From NCBI GenBank assembly GCA_025062375.1, contig JANXAG010000007.1, forward strand, positions 19,203-83,202: a DNA stretch of 64,000 bases, in the 5' to 3' direction. This document shows, one piece after another, positions 50,110 to 59,356 of the stretch. Position numbers and translations under genes: made by a program. Below the pieces are notes generated by a model. It made no database searches. It worked only from the letters and a program-made list of their open reading frames with translations, and was not told the DNA's origin. This stretch comes from Anaerolineae bacterium. GTDB lineage: Bacteria > Chloroflexota > Anaerolineae > SpSt-600. Positions within the stretch are counted from its first letter, which is position 1. Each line of letters begins with the position of its first letter.

Positions 50110-51210
50110 TTAAACCTTTGCTGTCCTTGGAAGGGTTAAAGCCCTGGGGCGACACCTGGTGGCGCACAGGCCACATCCCGCACACTTTTGCGGCTCCAGG
50201 ACCGCTTTCTTGTCCACTACTTTTATAGCTCCATAAACGCAGGAAATCTCACATAATCTGCAGCCGGTGCATTTCTCAAGGTCCAGCAAAGGTGGAACAG
50301 GGTGAAGCCGGTATTCCTGTTCCTGCAACTTTTTGATAGCCAGGCCTCGGATTTCTTCCACCGATTTGTAGCCGTGATTATCAAGCCACTCTTCAATTTC
50401 TCTGGCGATTTTGCCGAAGATAGAAGGCCCTCTGAGGATGGCGGCAGTGCAAACCTGCACTGCCCATGCCCCGGCCATCATGAGTTCTACAGCATCGGTG
50501 CCTCTCGATACTCCACCAACCCCAATTATCGGGAGGTCCACTGTCCTGGCGATATCGAAGATACAGCGGACAGCCAAAGGTTTCAGGGCCAGTCCCGAAA
50601 GCCACCCGTATCCTTCTCTGCTTCCCATGAGGGGAAAACCCGTCTCTATATCAATGGACATTACAGGTCCAAAGGAGTTTATAGCCACGATCCCATCGGC
50701 TCCGGCTTCTCTGGCTGCCAGGGCGGCCTCTCGGACGTCCCGGAAAGGGCTGAATTTCACGAACACTGGCACTTCTACAGCCTCTTTGGCTGCCTGGATA
50801 GCTTCCATCATGGGGTGGGGATCATCTCCTATGTAATGGGTGGAAAGCTCTAACGCGTCAGCATAAGGTTTTACCTTAGGAGCAAGCCGGGCTATGTCTT
50901 GAGCGGTGTATCCGAGGCTTATTATGAGGGGAAGACCTGTTTCTTTAGCAATGGCATATTCTTTCTCAATCCATTGCTCCGGAGGGAGCTCGGACCAGAG
51001 CTCGGTATTGAGGAAGCCTCCGGGAATCTCGGCCATATTGGGGCGAGGAACCTGAGCAGCTGTCACCGAGATGGTTTTGGATACGAGGCCTCCGGCTCCT
51101 CCTTCAGCACACCTTTTCATAGCTTCACCGTTCCAGACAGGAGGACCGGCGGCAGGCATAACGGGGTTGCGGAACTTTATACCGCAAATTTCCACTTCAA
51201 GCTTCGCCAT
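50110..51210 (-). CDS. PreA-like dihydropyrimidine/dihydroorotate dehydrogenase with two 4Fe-4S motifs
   Basis: 366 residues. N-terminal ~300: FMN-binding TIM barrel of the DHOD family ([77 protein letters not shown]). C-terminal ~60: two 4Fe-4S motifs, CTGCRLCEISC and CAGCGLCATRC. This is the PreA arrangement of NAD-dependent dihydropyrimidine dehydrogenases, but the usual partner PreT is not adjacent, so the electron donor and substrate are open. CAGGAGGAGAG precedes the ATG. It lies just downstream of tRNA-Arg, beyond its terminator. Confidence 0.82.
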   Translation of the reverse strand: MAKLEVEICGIKFRNPVMPAAGPPVWNGEAMKRCAEGGAGGLVSKTISVTAAQVPRPNMAEIPGGFLNTELWSELPPEQWIEKEYAIAKETGLPLIISLGYTAQDIARLAPKVKPYADALELSTHYIGDDPHPMMEAIQAAKEAVEVPVFVKFSPFRDVREAALAAREAGADGIVAINSFGPVMSIDIETGFPLMGSREGYGWLSGLALKPLAVRCIFDIARTVDLPIIGVGGVSRGTDAVELMMAGAWAVQVCTAAILRGPSIFGKIAREIEEWLDNHGYKSVEEIRGLAIKKLQEQEYRLHPVPPLLDLEKCTGCRLCEISCVYGAIKVVDKKAVLEPQKCAGCGLCATRCRPRALTLPRTAKV

Positions 51211-51263
51211 CTCTCCTCCTGAATAGCAATCAATTCGGCGCGAAGGCCTGAGATAAACTTATA

Positions 51264-51291
51264 AAGGCACCGGTCTTTAAACCGGTGCCTT
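51264..51291 (-). terminator. Intrinsic terminator after tRNA-Arg
   Basis: On the minus strand AAGGCACCGGT (51291-51281) pairs perfectly with ACCGGTGCCTT (51274-51264) around a six-base loop, followed by TATAAGTTTAT. It is eight bases after the tRNA 3' end. The T-tract is interrupted, so some read-through into the PreA-like gene is possible. Confidence 0.7.
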
Positions 51292-51298
51292 CGACCGT

Positions 51299-51372
51299 TG
51301 CCCCTGGCCGGACTCGAACCGGCAGCAAACGGCTTAGGAGGCCGTTGCTCTATCCTCTTGAGCTACAGGGGC
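51299..51372 (-). tRNA. tRNA-Arg (anticodon CCT)
   Basis: On the minus strand: acceptor arms GCCCCTG and CAGGGGC with discriminator A; D arm TAGCTCAAGAGGATAGAGCA; anticodon stem ACGGC/GCCGT with loop CTCCTAA, anticodon CCT; T arm GCCGGTTCGAGTCCGGC. CCA is not encoded. Confidence 0.95.
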
Positions 51373-51384
51373 TTACGCAATATT

Positions 51385-51414
51385 ATTTTACCACAAATTC
51401 GCATGTCTGGGCAA
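51385..51414 (-). promoter_or_regulatory. Promoter for tRNA-Arg
   Basis: On the minus strand: -35 TTGCCC (51414-51409), 18-base spacer, -10 TAAAAT (51390-51385), ending 12 bases before the tRNA. Confidence 0.55.
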
Positions 51415-51420
51415 ATCAAA

Positions 51421-52368
51421 TTAGATGGTCGGGGCAATTTGCGCAGGACTCAGTTTGGAGCGGAAATATTCAACCGTCCTCCTGAGCCCCTCTTCCAGAG
51501 GTATAGTGGGTTCCCAACCAAGCTCTCGGTAGGCCTTTTCAGCTTTGAGGCATATCTTGAAGACTTCCCCCTGCTTAGGAGGCCCATGGACAGCTTCTCC
51601 CGGATAACCAGTTAGCTCTTTGAGGAGACGGAAAATTTCATTGACTGATGTACCCTTTCCCCAGCCGAGATTGTAAATCCCGCATCCATTTTTATGTAAA
51701 GCCAGGAGGTTAGCCCTGGCTACGTCCTCCACGTAGGTGAAATCCCTTTCCTGCTCTCCGGAACCGTTTATAATAGGCTGTTCCCCGCGCAACATCTGGC
51801 CTGTGAATATAGCCACTACGCCCGCCTCCCCGAAAGGATCCTGTCTTGGTCCGTAAACATTGGGATAGCGCAGGGAAACGTATTCTAAGCCATAGTTGAG
51901 GTAATAAAGGTGAAGGTAATGCTCCACTGCGTGTTTGCTGGCTCCGTAAGGGTCCAAGGGGTTTATAGGGTGCTCTTCGTCTACTGGAAGGTATTCAGGC
52001 TCGCCGTAAATGGCTCCCCCTGTGGAAGCATAAATGAATTTGCGCACACCGTAACGGCGCGCCAGTTCCAGAAGGTTCAAAGAACCTAAGACATTGACCT
52101 CCGCATAAAGGATGGGTTTGACCATTGACTCCCGAACGTTAACAAGGGCCGCTTGATGGGAGATGACTTCGGGTTTCTCTCTCGCAAAAACTTCTTCGAG
52201 CTCAGGGGAACGGATGTCCAGATAGTAAAAGCGCGCCATGGGATTTAGGTTCTCCCTTTTCCCTGTGTGGAGGTTATCCACCACCACGACTTCATGGCCT
52301 TCCTGGACGAATAAATCTACCACGTGCGAGCCGATAAAGCCTGCTCCTCCTGTTACCAGAATTTTCAT
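51421..52368 (-). CDS. NAD-dependent epimerase/dehydratase, UDP-glucose 4-epimerase-like
   Basis: 315 residues from ATG at 52368 (AAAGGAGGCTCT upstream), overlapping the rlmB stop as ATGA; a longer frame to 52404 has no better start. Rossmann motif VTGGAGFIGSHVVDLF, then VVVDNLHTGKRENL, FIYASTGGAIYGEPEYLPVD (Ser/Thr) and DPYGASKHAVEHYL (catalytic Tyr-x3-Lys), RYPNVYGPRQDPFGEAGVVA and ERDFTYVEDVARANLLAL. It acts on nucleotide sugars, most likely UDP-galactose/glucose or an N-acetyl form, feeding the glycan genes in this region. Exact sugar uncertain. Confidence 0.87.
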   Translation of the reverse strand: MKILVTGGAGFIGSHVVDLFVQEGHEVVVVDNLHTGKRENLNPMARFYYLDIRSPELEEVFAREKPEVISHQAALVNVRESMVKPILYAEVNVLGSLNLLELARRYGVRKFIYASTGGAIYGEPEYLPVDEEHPINPLDPYGASKHAVEHYLHLYYLNYGLEYVSLRYPNVYGPRQDPFGEAGVVAIFTGQMLRGEQPIINGSGEQERDFTYVEDVARANLLALHKNGCGIYNLGWGKGTSVNEIFRLLKELTGYPGEAVHGPPKQGEVFKICLKAEKAYRELGWEPTIPLEEGLRRTVEYFRSKLSPAQIAPTI

Positions 52369-53168
52369 AGAGCCTCCTTTCCAGGACGGAATCGGTAAAA
52401 CCAATACAGAGCTATGGAACCAGCTACAGCTACGTTAAGCGAGGAAACCCTCCCCTCCATCGGTAGTTTGAGCAAGAGGTCACATTTTTCCCTCACCGAA
52501 GGCCTCAACCCTTTCCCTTCGCTCCCTACCACCAGAACCAGGGGAAAAGGTGGTTTAACTGCGAAGAGATCCTGAGCTTCGGGCAAGGCCTCGAGGCCAG
52601 CAATCCAGTAGCCTCGCTCCCTTAACCCTTCAAGAGCCCGGTTCAGGTTTGAAACCTGAACCACTTTTATATGCTCAACAGCCCCAGCCGAAGCTTTTAC
52701 CACAGCGGGGGTTATTCCCACAGCATTTCTTTCCTGAATCAGGACTCCTTTTACTCCAGTGGCCTCGGCAGTGCGCAGGAGGCTCCCTACATTTTGGGGA
52801 TCTTGAAGGAGGTCCAGCACCAGGATTATTCCTGATTCCCCCTGAAGGATCTCTTCAAGGGAAGAGTAAGGGTAAGCAGAAACTTCCAGGATAATGCCCT
52901 GATGGGAGCCGTCAGGAACAGCGGAGTCAAGCCTCTCCCGGGGCATGAAAACAGGGTAAAGACCCAGGCGGCTTGCTAGGGAAACAATTTCGCTTACGGG
53001 GGGAGAATCCTTTACTCCCTCGGCCAGGATTAAGCGGTAAAATTTGCGACGCCGAGCCCTTAAAGCTTCCAGAACAGGATTGCGGCCGTAGAGGAATTCC
53101 CGCCCCGGACTTAAAGGTCTTAAAGGTTCTTCTTTTTTCTTTATCTTTGCACCCTTACCCTTCGCCAC
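52365..53168 (-). CDS. rlmB: 23S rRNA 2'-O-methyltransferase, RlmB/TrmH family
   Basis: 267 residues. N-terminal substrate-binding domain (LYGRNPVLEALRARRRKFYR) and the SPOUT knot: VLDLLQDPQNVGSLLRTAEA, VLVVGSEGKGLRPSVREKCD and LPMEGRVSSLNVAVAGSIAL. RlmB methylates G2251 of 23S rRNA with SAM. A GTG start at 53168 lies inside the end of cysS (28-base overlap), the usual cysS-rlmB order. A basic N-terminal extension ([12 protein letters not shown]) is present. Confidence 0.88.
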   Translation of the reverse strand: MAKGKGAKIKKKEEPLRPLSPGREFLYGRNPVLEALRARRRKFYRLILAEGVKDSPPVSEIVSLASRLGLYPVFMPRERLDSAVPDGSHQGIILEVSAYPYSSLEEILQGESGIILVLDLLQDPQNVGSLLRTAEATGVKGVLIQERNAVGITPAVVKASAGAVEHIKVVQVSNLNRALEGLRERGYWIAGLEALPEAQDLFAVKPPFPLVLVVGSEGKGLRPSVREKCDLLLKLPMEGRVSSLNVAVAGSIALYWFYRFRPGKEAL

Positions 53169-54595
53169 CTAGTTCCCTGAGGAGTATCTTCAAGGATTAT
53201 GCCCAGCTCCATCAGCCTGCTCCTTATGCGGTCAGCCTTCTCCCATTCCCTGGCTGTGCGGAATTCCTGACGCAGTTCTATAAGAAGCTGAATGAGGGGC
53301 ACTTCCAGTTCCCCTACTACTTGCTCCGGAAACTTCTGCGGTATTATGCCCAGGATGGTATCGCCCAGCTCGGTGTAGAGGCTATCTATGGCCATGAGAG
53401 TATCTTTGGAAAGGGGCCTGTCTCCGGTAAGCCAGATGTTGACTTCCCTGGAAAGCTCAAAAAGCTCTCCAATGGCCGTAGCTGTATTAAAGTCATCGTC
53501 CATAGCAGCGAGGAAACGAGCTTTCCGGTTAGCCAGGACATCGGTTACTTCCTGGGGAATGGGGCCGGTCTCGGAGAAGGGTATACGCTCTCTTACCTCT
53601 CTGACAGTGTTCCAGAGCCTTTCAAGACCCTTTTCTGCTGCTGATAGAGCTTCATCGGAGAAGTCAAGGGTTGAGCGGTAATGGCTGCTGAGGATGAAGA
53701 AGCGTACTGTCATGGGGTTGTAGCGTTTGAAAAGGTCTTTAAGGTATATAGCGTTCCCCAGGGATTTGCTCATTTTGACCCCTTTCACTGTTACCATATT
53801 GTTGTGCATCCAGTACCGGACGAAGGGAACGCCATGGGCTGCTTCGCTTTGAGCGATTTCACATTCGTGGTGGGGGAAAATATTGTCCATGCCTCCCCCG
53901 TGGATGTCAAAGGGTTGGCCTAGGTATTTGGTGGACATTACAGAGCATTCTATATGCCACCCGGGGTAGCCCCAACCCCATGGGCTTGGCCATCGCATTA
54001 TGTGTTCTGGTTCTGCCCTTTTCCACAGGGCGAAATCGGCCGGATGTTTCTTATCGGGGCTGGGATCAATGCGGTATCCTTCCAGCAGTTCTTCCACCTT
54101 TTGGCCTGAAAGTTTACCGTAATCGGGGAACTTGGCCACTTCAAAGTAAACCGAACCGCTCACCTCGTAAGCGTAGCCTTTCTCTATTAAAACCTTGACC
54201 AGCTCAATCTGTTCGGGGATATGCCCGCTGGCCCTGGGGGAGATATCGGGCCTTTGGATATTGAGGGCATCCATATCTTCAAAGTAACTGCGGGTGTATT
54301 TCTCCACCACTTCCATTGGCTCGAGCCTCTCGATCTTCGCCCTTTTAAGCACCCTGTCTTCCCCACTCTCCAGGAGGTGTCCAACGTCGGTTATATTTTG
54401 GACATAGCGAACTTTATAGCCCAGGTAACGCAGGTATCGCACCACTACATCGAAAGAGACATAGCTTTTAGCATGGCCGATGTGAGGGTGATCGTAAACG
54501 GTGGGGCCGCACACGTATATACCCACAAAGCCCGGATGCAATGGCTCAAACTTCTCTTTCCTGCGGGTTAAAGTGTTGTATATTTCCAACGCCAT
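53141..54595 (-). CDS. cysS: Cysteinyl-tRNA synthetase
   Basis: 484 residues, normal for the family. Class I signature HIGHA in [18 protein letters not shown] after YVCGPTVYD (zinc Cys), KMSKS loop in [14 protein letters not shown], zinc residues in [14 protein letters not shown] and [11 protein letters not shown]. It charges tRNA-Cys; a tRNA-Cys gene is at 26872. AAAGGAGGGACT precedes the ATG. Its 3' end overlaps rlmB. Confidence 0.95.
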   Translation of the reverse strand: MALEIYNTLTRRKEKFEPLHPGFVGIYVCGPTVYDHPHIGHAKSYVSFDVVVRYLRYLGYKVRYVQNITDVGHLLESGEDRVLKRAKIERLEPMEVVEKYTRSYFEDMDALNIQRPDISPRASGHIPEQIELVKVLIEKGYAYEVSGSVYFEVAKFPDYGKLSGQKVEELLEGYRIDPSPDKKHPADFALWKRAEPEHIMRWPSPWGWGYPGWHIECSVMSTKYLGQPFDIHGGGMDNIFPHHECEIAQSEAAHGVPFVRYWMHNNMVTVKGVKMSKSLGNAIYLKDLFKRYNPMTVRFFILSSHYRSTLDFSDEALSAAEKGLERLWNTVREVRERIPFSETGPIPQEVTDVLANRKARFLAAMDDDFNTATAIGELFELSREVNIWLTGDRPLSKDTLMAIDSLYTELGDTILGIIPQKFPEQVVGELEVPLIQLLIELRQEFRTAREWEKADRIRSRLMELGIILEDTPQGTRWRRVRVQR

Positions 54596-54671
54596 AGTCC
54601 CTCCTTTTCAGTCAAGCTCTCAGAGGTTAGCCATTCAGATGCACACTCTTGAGCTCACGTTTCATTAGTTG

Positions 54672-54884
54672 TCAGCCTCCCAATTTCATTACGAAAATTT
54701 GGTTCAGGACCTCGTTGTTCAGGATACGCTTTCTGCCACCCTTTTCAGTTACCGAAAAGACGATGAAGACTTTACCTCCCTGTTCTTTCTCAAATCGCTG
54801 GTGAGAACATTCCATTACTCTGAAGAGAACGTTTGACCTTACGGAACGCCTGAGGGAATACACCTCGGTGTTACTTCCGGCCAT
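54672..54884 (-). CDS. Possible small protein, 70 residues, unknown
   Basis: A frame from ATG at 54884, overlapping the PIN/TRAM gene stop by 14 bases, encodes MAGSNTEVYSLRRSVRSNVL, then FEKEQGGKVFIVFSVTEKGG and NEVLNQIFVMKLGG. It fills most of the gap before cysS and is on the same strand. There is no Shine-Dalgarno site, so it would rely on coupling. I do not recognise it and it may be chance. Confidence 0.35.
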   Translation of the reverse strand: MAGSNTEVYSLRRSVRSNVLFRVMECSHQRFEKEQGGKVFIVFSVTEKGGRKRILNNEVLNQIFVMKLGG

Positions 54885-55908
54885 CGGGCTGGGCGAAAAT
54901 GATCCGACCTTTATCTGTCTGAAGGACCTTGGTTACAGTAACTTCAATGGTTGAATTAATGAAACGGCGACCGTTCTCCACCACCACCATGGTGCCGTCG
55001 TCCAGATAGCCCACCCCTTGATTGGGCTCTTTACCTTCTTGGATTATGTGGATTGTGAGGCTTTCACCTGGAAGGACCACGGTTTTAACGGCGTTGGCCA
55101 GTTCGTTGAGGTTTAAAACTTCAACCCCCTGGAGACGGGCCACCCGGTTGAGGTTGTAATCGTTGGTGAGGATGGGGCACTGGAGCTTGCGGGCCAGAAG
55201 TATGAGTTTTTCGTCTACTTCCTTCGCTTCCTCCACATCCATATCGGTAACCTGAACGGGAACTATGGCTTCGCGGCGGAGCTTTTCCAGCATTTCAAGG
55301 CCTCTTCGGCCTCGGTTGCGCCGGAGGATGTCCTGAGAATCGGCAATGTGGTGCAGTTCATTGAGAACGAAGCGAGGGATAAGGAGAGTTCCTCGCAGAA
55401 ATCCTGTCCGGCTTATGTCCACTATGCGCCCGTCTATTATCACGCTGGTATCAAGGAGGATGCAACTTTCTGAAGAAAAGGGCTCGCCTTTGAGGGAATA
55501 ACGGGACCCCAGAAAGCGCAGGATGTCATTCTGACGGATAACGGCTATCATGGTTGCGAGGTAAGTCAGGATGACGGTAGCTACCGATGGTAGGATTTTC
55601 CCCAGAGGTGAGGGGAGGAAAGAAATCGGTATGGAGACAAGGGCTGAAATTATGAGACCAACGATGAGGCCAATGAATCCAGCCACGAGGTTTCGGGCGG
55701 GCAATATTTTTATCTTTTCCTTAACCCAGCGAAAAGGATAAATAGTAACCCATGGGGTCACAATAAAGCCGAGGGCACCTGAGGCGAGAGCTATGATGAG
55801 AATGTAGCGGAGGGAATGGTCGAAAAAACCGCCTGCCAGTAAAACTCCCATCTGCCAGCCGATGATGCCAAAAACAACCATCCCCACAAAACGCAGGATA
55901 ATTGCCAT
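54871..55908 (-). CDS. PIN/TRAM-domain integral membrane protein (YacL-like)
   Basis: 345 residues from ATG at 55908 (GGAAAGGGGGTGAAATT upstream); the frame reaches 55929 only with TTG. About four membrane segments (~1-125), then a PIN nuclease domain: CILLDTSVIIDGRIVDISRT (acidic residue), FVLNELHHIADSQDILRRNR, EVDEKLILLARKLQCPILTN and DYNLNRVARLQGV. A C-terminal TRAM domain (~285-340: ESLTIHIIQEGKEPNQGVGY, DDGTMVVVENGRRFINSTIE) probably binds RNA. The YacL family is a predicted membrane-tethered RNase; targets unknown. Confidence 0.88.
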   Translation of the reverse strand: MAIILRFVGMVVFGIIGWQMGVLLAGGFFDHSLRYILIIALASGALGFIVTPWVTIYPFRWVKEKIKILPARNLVAGFIGLIVGLIISALVSIPISFLPSPLGKILPSVATVILTYLATMIAVIRQNDILRFLGSRYSLKGEPFSSESCILLDTSVIIDGRIVDISRTGFLRGTLLIPRFVLNELHHIADSQDILRRNRGRRGLEMLEKLRREAIVPVQVTDMDVEEAKEVDEKLILLARKLQCPILTNDYNLNRVARLQGVEVLNLNELANAVKTVVLPGESLTIHIIQEGKEPNQGVGYLDDGTMVVVENGRRFINSTIEVTVTKVLQTDKGRIIFAQPDGRK

Positions 55909-55925
55909 AATTTCACCCCCTTTCC

Positions 55926-56717
55926 TCAAGAGGGCCGGGAAAGGAGACGCTGACGGAAAGCCTCGTAAAGGATGATGCCTGCCGCCACTGCTGCGTTCAG
56001 GGATTCTATGGGACGAGCCATGGGGATGGATATCAGGCTATGGGCCACTTTGCGGGCTTCGGTTGTAGCTCCTCTCGCTTCCCCTCCGATTATCAACACT
56101 GAAGGCTGGGTCCAATCCACTTCAAAATAAGATACTGGCCCCTGGGGGTCGGCCAGGAGGATTTGCCTGCCTTGGAGCAGGGCTGAAAGCTCCTCCCAGG
56201 GTACACCGGTTTTAATGGGAATGTAAAAATGAGCTCCCATTCCGGCGCGCACGGCTTTCGGATTGAAGGGATCAGCGGAGCCGGGCGTTGTGGCCAGGAA
56301 AGCCACCCCTGCAGCGACCGCCGTCCGCATTATAGCTCCCAGGTTCTCAGGGTTTTGAATCCCATCCAGAACCACCGCTAGCTCCCACTCTTTCGGTATG
56401 GGAAGATCCGGAAAGGGGAAAACCCCCACTATGCCTTGAGGGGTCACAGTGGAGGAGACAGCTTTTATAATAGCTTCCGTCACCTGGTAAAAGGTGACGC
56501 CTTCCAGAGAGAAGGCCTCTTTCTGGTCAAAATTTTCCGAATAAAGGACAAAAACGGGCTTAAATCCTGCATTAATGGCTTCTTTTATAGTTCGGATCCC
56601 TTCTACCAGGAAAAGCCTGTTTTTCCATCGCCCTTTGCGGGTAAGAAGAGAACGAGCGAGCTTTATTTTCTCGTTATGGATGCTACTTATTACCCCACCT
56701 TTCCCGGCCCTTTTCAA
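55926..56717 (-). CDS. SpoU-family RNA 2'-O-methyltransferase
   Basis: 263 residues. N-terminal SpoU substrate-binding domain (IHNEKIKLARSLLTRKGRWK then RLFLVEGIRTIKEAINAGFK) and SPOUT knot motifs AVVLDGIQNPENLGAIMRTA, SVLIIGGEARGATTEARKVA and SIPMARPIESLNAAVAAGII. It methylates rRNA or tRNA ribose using SAM. The start is given as TTG at 56717, four bases after the rplT stop; no good ribosome-binding site is seen there, so a slightly later non-ATG start is possible. It is often found next to rplT or pheS in other bacteria. Confidence 0.85.
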   Translation of the reverse strand: MKRAGKGGVISSIHNEKIKLARSLLTRKGRWKNRLFLVEGIRTIKEAINAGFKPVFVLYSENFDQKEAFSLEGVTFYQVTEAIIKAVSSTVTPQGIVGVFPFPDLPIPKEWELAVVLDGIQNPENLGAIMRTAVAAGVAFLATTPGSADPFNPKAVRAGMGAHFYIPIKTGVPWEELSALLQGRQILLADPQGPVSYFEVDWTQPSVLIIGGEARGATTEARKVAHSLISIPMARPIESLNAAVAAGIILYEAFRQRLLSRPS

Positions 56718-56720
56718 CTG

Positions 56721-57071
56721 TTAAAGAGCAGCCTTGGCCACTTCCACCAGTCTGGCGAAAGCCCCTTGGTCTTTTACGGCCATTTCGGCCAATATTTTTC
56801 TGTTAACCTCAACCCCTGCTTTCCGGAGGCCAGAGATGAATTCCCTGTAAGTAAGTCCATGGAGCCTTGCAGCAGCGTTTATCCTTAAAATCCAGAGGCG
56901 CCGGAAATCCCTCTTCCGGGTCCGGCGGTCTATATAAGCATACATTAGAGATTTCATCATAGCTTCATGAGCTCGCTTAAAGAGAGCGTGCCTTGCCCCG
57001 AACTGCCCTTTTGTAAGTTTGAGCACCCTCTTATGGCGCCTTCTGGTTACAACGCCTCCCTTTACTCTCAC
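56721..57071 (-). CDS. rplT: 50S ribosomal protein L20
   Basis: 116 residues, standard size. It begins (GTG start) [20 protein letters not shown], with [40 protein letters not shown] and [20 protein letters not shown]. It binds 23S rRNA early in assembly and can regulate its own operon in other bacteria. AAGGAGGCTGTAAA precedes the GTG. Confidence 0.97.
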   Translation of the reverse strand: MRVKGGVVTRRRHKRVLKLTKGQFGARHALFKRAHEAMMKSLMYAYIDRRTRKRDFRRLWILRINAAARLHGLTYREFISGLRKAGVEVNRKILAEMAVKDQGAFARLVEVAKAAL

Positions 57072-57083
57072 TTTACAGCCTCC

Positions 57084-57287
57084 TTAATCAAGGTATGGTG
57101 CAAGGCGGCGAATCCTTTTCTTATCGCCCCTGTTGGTAACTTCCAGCATTTCAGCGAACAGGGCTTTTGCCCTGGCTGATTTTTTCCGACGCAGGTGGCT
57201 TTTGCCCTGCTTGGTCCTCATGATTTTGCCTTTGCCAGTAACTTTGAAGCGTTTAGCTGTCGCTTTATGAGTTTTAAGCTTTGGCAC
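57084..57287 (-). CDS. rpmI: 50S ribosomal protein L35
   Basis: 67 residues: MPKLKTHKATAKRFKVTGKG, then KIMRTKQGKSHLRRKKSARA, as in all L35 proteins. GTG start with AGGAGGTGGGAAA upstream. It lies between infC and rplT, the conserved order. Confidence 0.97.
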   Translation of the reverse strand: MPKLKTHKATAKRFKVTGKGKIMRTKQGKSHLRRKKSARAKALFAEMLEVTNRGDKKRIRRLAPYLD

Positions 57288-57300
57288 TTTCCCACCTCCT

Positions 57301-57807
57301 TTACTTTGATGCTAAAATCATCACCAGACTTCCCCCTTCAGATTGGGGCCTCTGGTCCACCCTGGCTACGTCGGAGACTCCGGCCATAATTCTTTCCAGT
57401 AACTTGAGGGCCATCTCAGGGTGATCTATTTCCCTTCCCTTGAACATCACCCGAACTCTTACTTTATTGCCCTCTTTAAGGAAATCCCTTATATCCTCTA
57501 TCCGGTAGGAAAGGTCATGTTCAGATATGCTGGGTCTCAGACGAATCTCCTTTACTTCCCCTCCTTTGCGTGCCTTACGGCTTTCCCTTTCGCGCCGTGC
57601 CCTCTCGTAAAGGAATTTCTCGTAATCCATCAACTTGCACACGGGTGGGTCACTATCGGGCGCAACTTCTACCAGGTCCAGGTCCTTCTCGTAAGCCAGC
57701 CTCAGCGCTTCCTGCAGAGACATTATCCCTATTTGTCGGCCATCCTCGCCTATGACCCTTACCTTTGGAGCCTGAATTTCGCGATTTACACGGTATTGCG
57801 GTTTCAC
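57301..57807 (-). CDS. infC: Translation initiation factor IF-3
   Basis: 168 residues. N-domain YRVNREIQAPKVRVIGEDGR, LRLAYEKDLDLVEVAPDSDP, PVCKLMDYEKFLYERARRER; C-domain VKEIRLRPSISEHDLSYRIE and VMFKGREIDHPEMALKLLER. It binds the 30S subunit and checks initiator tRNA and start codon. The start is GTG, directly after an in-frame TAG, with AAGGAGGGGG upstream; the rare AUU start known from some infC genes is not used here. Confidence 0.97.
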   Translation of the reverse strand: MKPQYRVNREIQAPKVRVIGEDGRQIGIMSLQEALRLAYEKDLDLVEVAPDSDPPVCKLMDYEKFLYERARRERESRKARKGGEVKEIRLRPSISEHDLSYRIEDIRDFLKEGNKVRVRVMFKGREIDHPEMALKLLERIMAGVSDVARVDQRPQSEGGSLVMILASK

Positions 57808-57842
57808 CTAAAAATTTCCCCCTCCTTGTTGATTTTGGGCTT

Positions 57843-57871
57843 ACTATACCACAAGCAGCTTTTTAAGTCAA
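57843..57871 (-). promoter_or_regulatory. Strong promoter for the infC-rpmI-rplT operon
   Basis: On the minus strand: -35 TTGACT (57871-57866), 17-base spacer, -10 TATAGT (57848-57843), ~35 bases before infC. The leader is too short for the long L20-binding leader known from Bacillus. Confidence 0.7.
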
Positions 57872-57936
57872 ATTGTTTCCAGGCCTGGGCCACTGCTCAC
57901 TTGGTAGGGATTTTTGACCCAAAAGACCCATAAAAC

Positions 57937-57965
57937 TTGCCTTAGATCGCCCGAAGAGGTAAAAT
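57937..57965 (+). promoter_or_regulatory. Promoter for folC and the downstream plus-strand genes
   Basis: -35 TTGCCT (57937-57942), 17-base spacer, -10 TAAAAT (57960-57965), 33 bases before the TTG start. Divergent from the infC promoter. Confidence 0.6.
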
Positions 57966-57997
57966 TTTAGAGAACTTTTCAAGTCTGGAGGAAAACT

Positions 57998-59347
57998 TTG
58001 GCTTTATCTTACAGAGAGGCTCTGGAATTTATCTATTCTTTCACCGATTACGAAAAGCTTAAGGGCTACCGCTACTCTCCAGAGGAATTTAACCTGGCCA
58101 GGATGGAAAAGCTTCTGGAGTTCGCTGGCAACCCCCATACCTTTTTCCGCTCCCTTCATGTGGCTGGCACCAAAGGTAAAGGTTCCACATGCGCCATCAT
58201 GGAATCGGTCCTTAGAGCTCAAGGATACAGGACTGGCCTCTATACTTCTCCCCACCTTCATACCTTCAGGGAAAGGATTCGCATTGCTGGAGAACTGGTG
58301 AGCGAGGAAGACGTGGCTTCCGGAATCGAGGAACTGCGTCCGCTTATCGAGAAAGTGCCAGGCCTCACCACTTTTGAAATAATGACCGCTTTAGCTTTCT
58401 TTCTTTTCGCTCACAAAGGGGTAGAAGTAGCGGTAGTGGAGGTAGGGCTTGGAGGAAGGCTCGACGCCACCAATGTGATCACCCCCATGGTTTCAGTCAT
58501 AACTTCCATAGGCTACGACCATATGCAGCTTTTAGGCAATACCCTCGCTTCCATTGCCCGGGAGAAAGCTGGCATTATAAAAAAGGGCATCCCGGTGGTA
58601 AGCGCCCCTCAAGAAGAGGAAGCTCTCCTGGTTATAGAGGAAACGGCCAGGCTCAGGGGTTCTCCTTTAATTCTGGCGGGCAGGGATTGGGTTTGGGAAG
58701 ATGTTGAGAAAGGGCGAGAAGACCAGGTTTTCACTGTAAAAAGGCTGAACCCTCCTGGCTTTTCCGTGAGGGTCCGTTTGCCTCTTTTGGGGGTTTTCCA
58801 GCCTGTAAACGCCACCGTAGCAGTAGCCGCTCTGGATCAGGCCCGAAGCCAAGGGCTTCAGGTTACCGATGAAGCCATAGTAGAAGGTTTGGAAAAGGTG
58901 AAGTGGCCCGGCCGGCTGGAAGTCCTCCAGAATTCGCCCCTTTTCATAGTGGATGGAGCTCATAATGTGGATTCCGCCCGCCGTCTCGCTCAATCTCTTA
59001 GGGAGCTTTTTTCCTGGAACCGTTTTATCCTCGTTTTTGGAGCTTCAAGCGATAAAGATATTCCGGGAATGCTGAAGGAGCTCCTGCCCCTGGCCGATGT
59101 GGTTTTCTTTACCCGTGCCCGCAACCCCCGAGCTGCCTCCCCCGAGGCAATATTAAAGGAGGCTCAGGTTCTGGGCTTCGACGGGAAAGTTGTCGAGCCT
59201 GCAAATAAAGCTGTGGAGGAAGCCCTGAAGGAAGCTCTGGCAGAAGATGTGGTGTGCGTAACTGGTTCTCTGTTTTTGGTGGCGGAAGCCAGGGAGACCT
59301 GGGCCATTATTTCAGGCAAGCCTCTGCCTCCTACGGATCCCATTTGA
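57998..59347 (+). CDS. folC: Folylpolyglutamate synthase/dihydrofolate synthase
   Basis: 449 residues. P-loop region VAGTKGKGSTCAIMESVLRA; RTGLYTSPHLHTFRERIRIA; EVGLGGRLDATNVITPMVSV; IGYDHMQLLGNTLASIAREK; PLFIVDGAHNVDSARRLAQS; FGASSDKDIPGMLKELLP. It adds glutamate to folates, and in many bacteria also makes dihydrofolate. The start is TTG with GGAGGAAAACT upstream. First gene of a plus-strand run; 10 bases before acnX. Confidence 0.93.
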   Translation: MALSYREALEFIYSFTDYEKLKGYRYSPEEFNLARMEKLLEFAGNPHTFFRSLHVAGTKGKGSTCAIMESVLRAQGYRTGLYTSPHLHTFRERIRIAGELVSEEDVASGIEELRPLIEKVPGLTTFEIMTALAFFLFAHKGVEVAVVEVGLGGRLDATNVITPMVSVITSIGYDHMQLLGNTLASIAREKAGIIKKGIPVVSAPQEEEALLVIEETARLRGSPLILAGRDWVWEDVEKGREDQVFTVKRLNPPGFSVRVRLPLLGVFQPVNATVAVAALDQARSQGLQVTDEAIVEGLEKVKWPGRLEVLQNSPLFIVDGAHNVDSARRLAQSLRELFSWNRFILVFGASSDKDIPGMLKELLPLADVVFFTRARNPRAASPEAILKEAQVLGFDGKVVEPANKAVEEALKEALAEDVVCVTGSLFLVAEARETWAIISGKPLPPTDPI

Positions 59348-59356
59348 GGGGAGTTC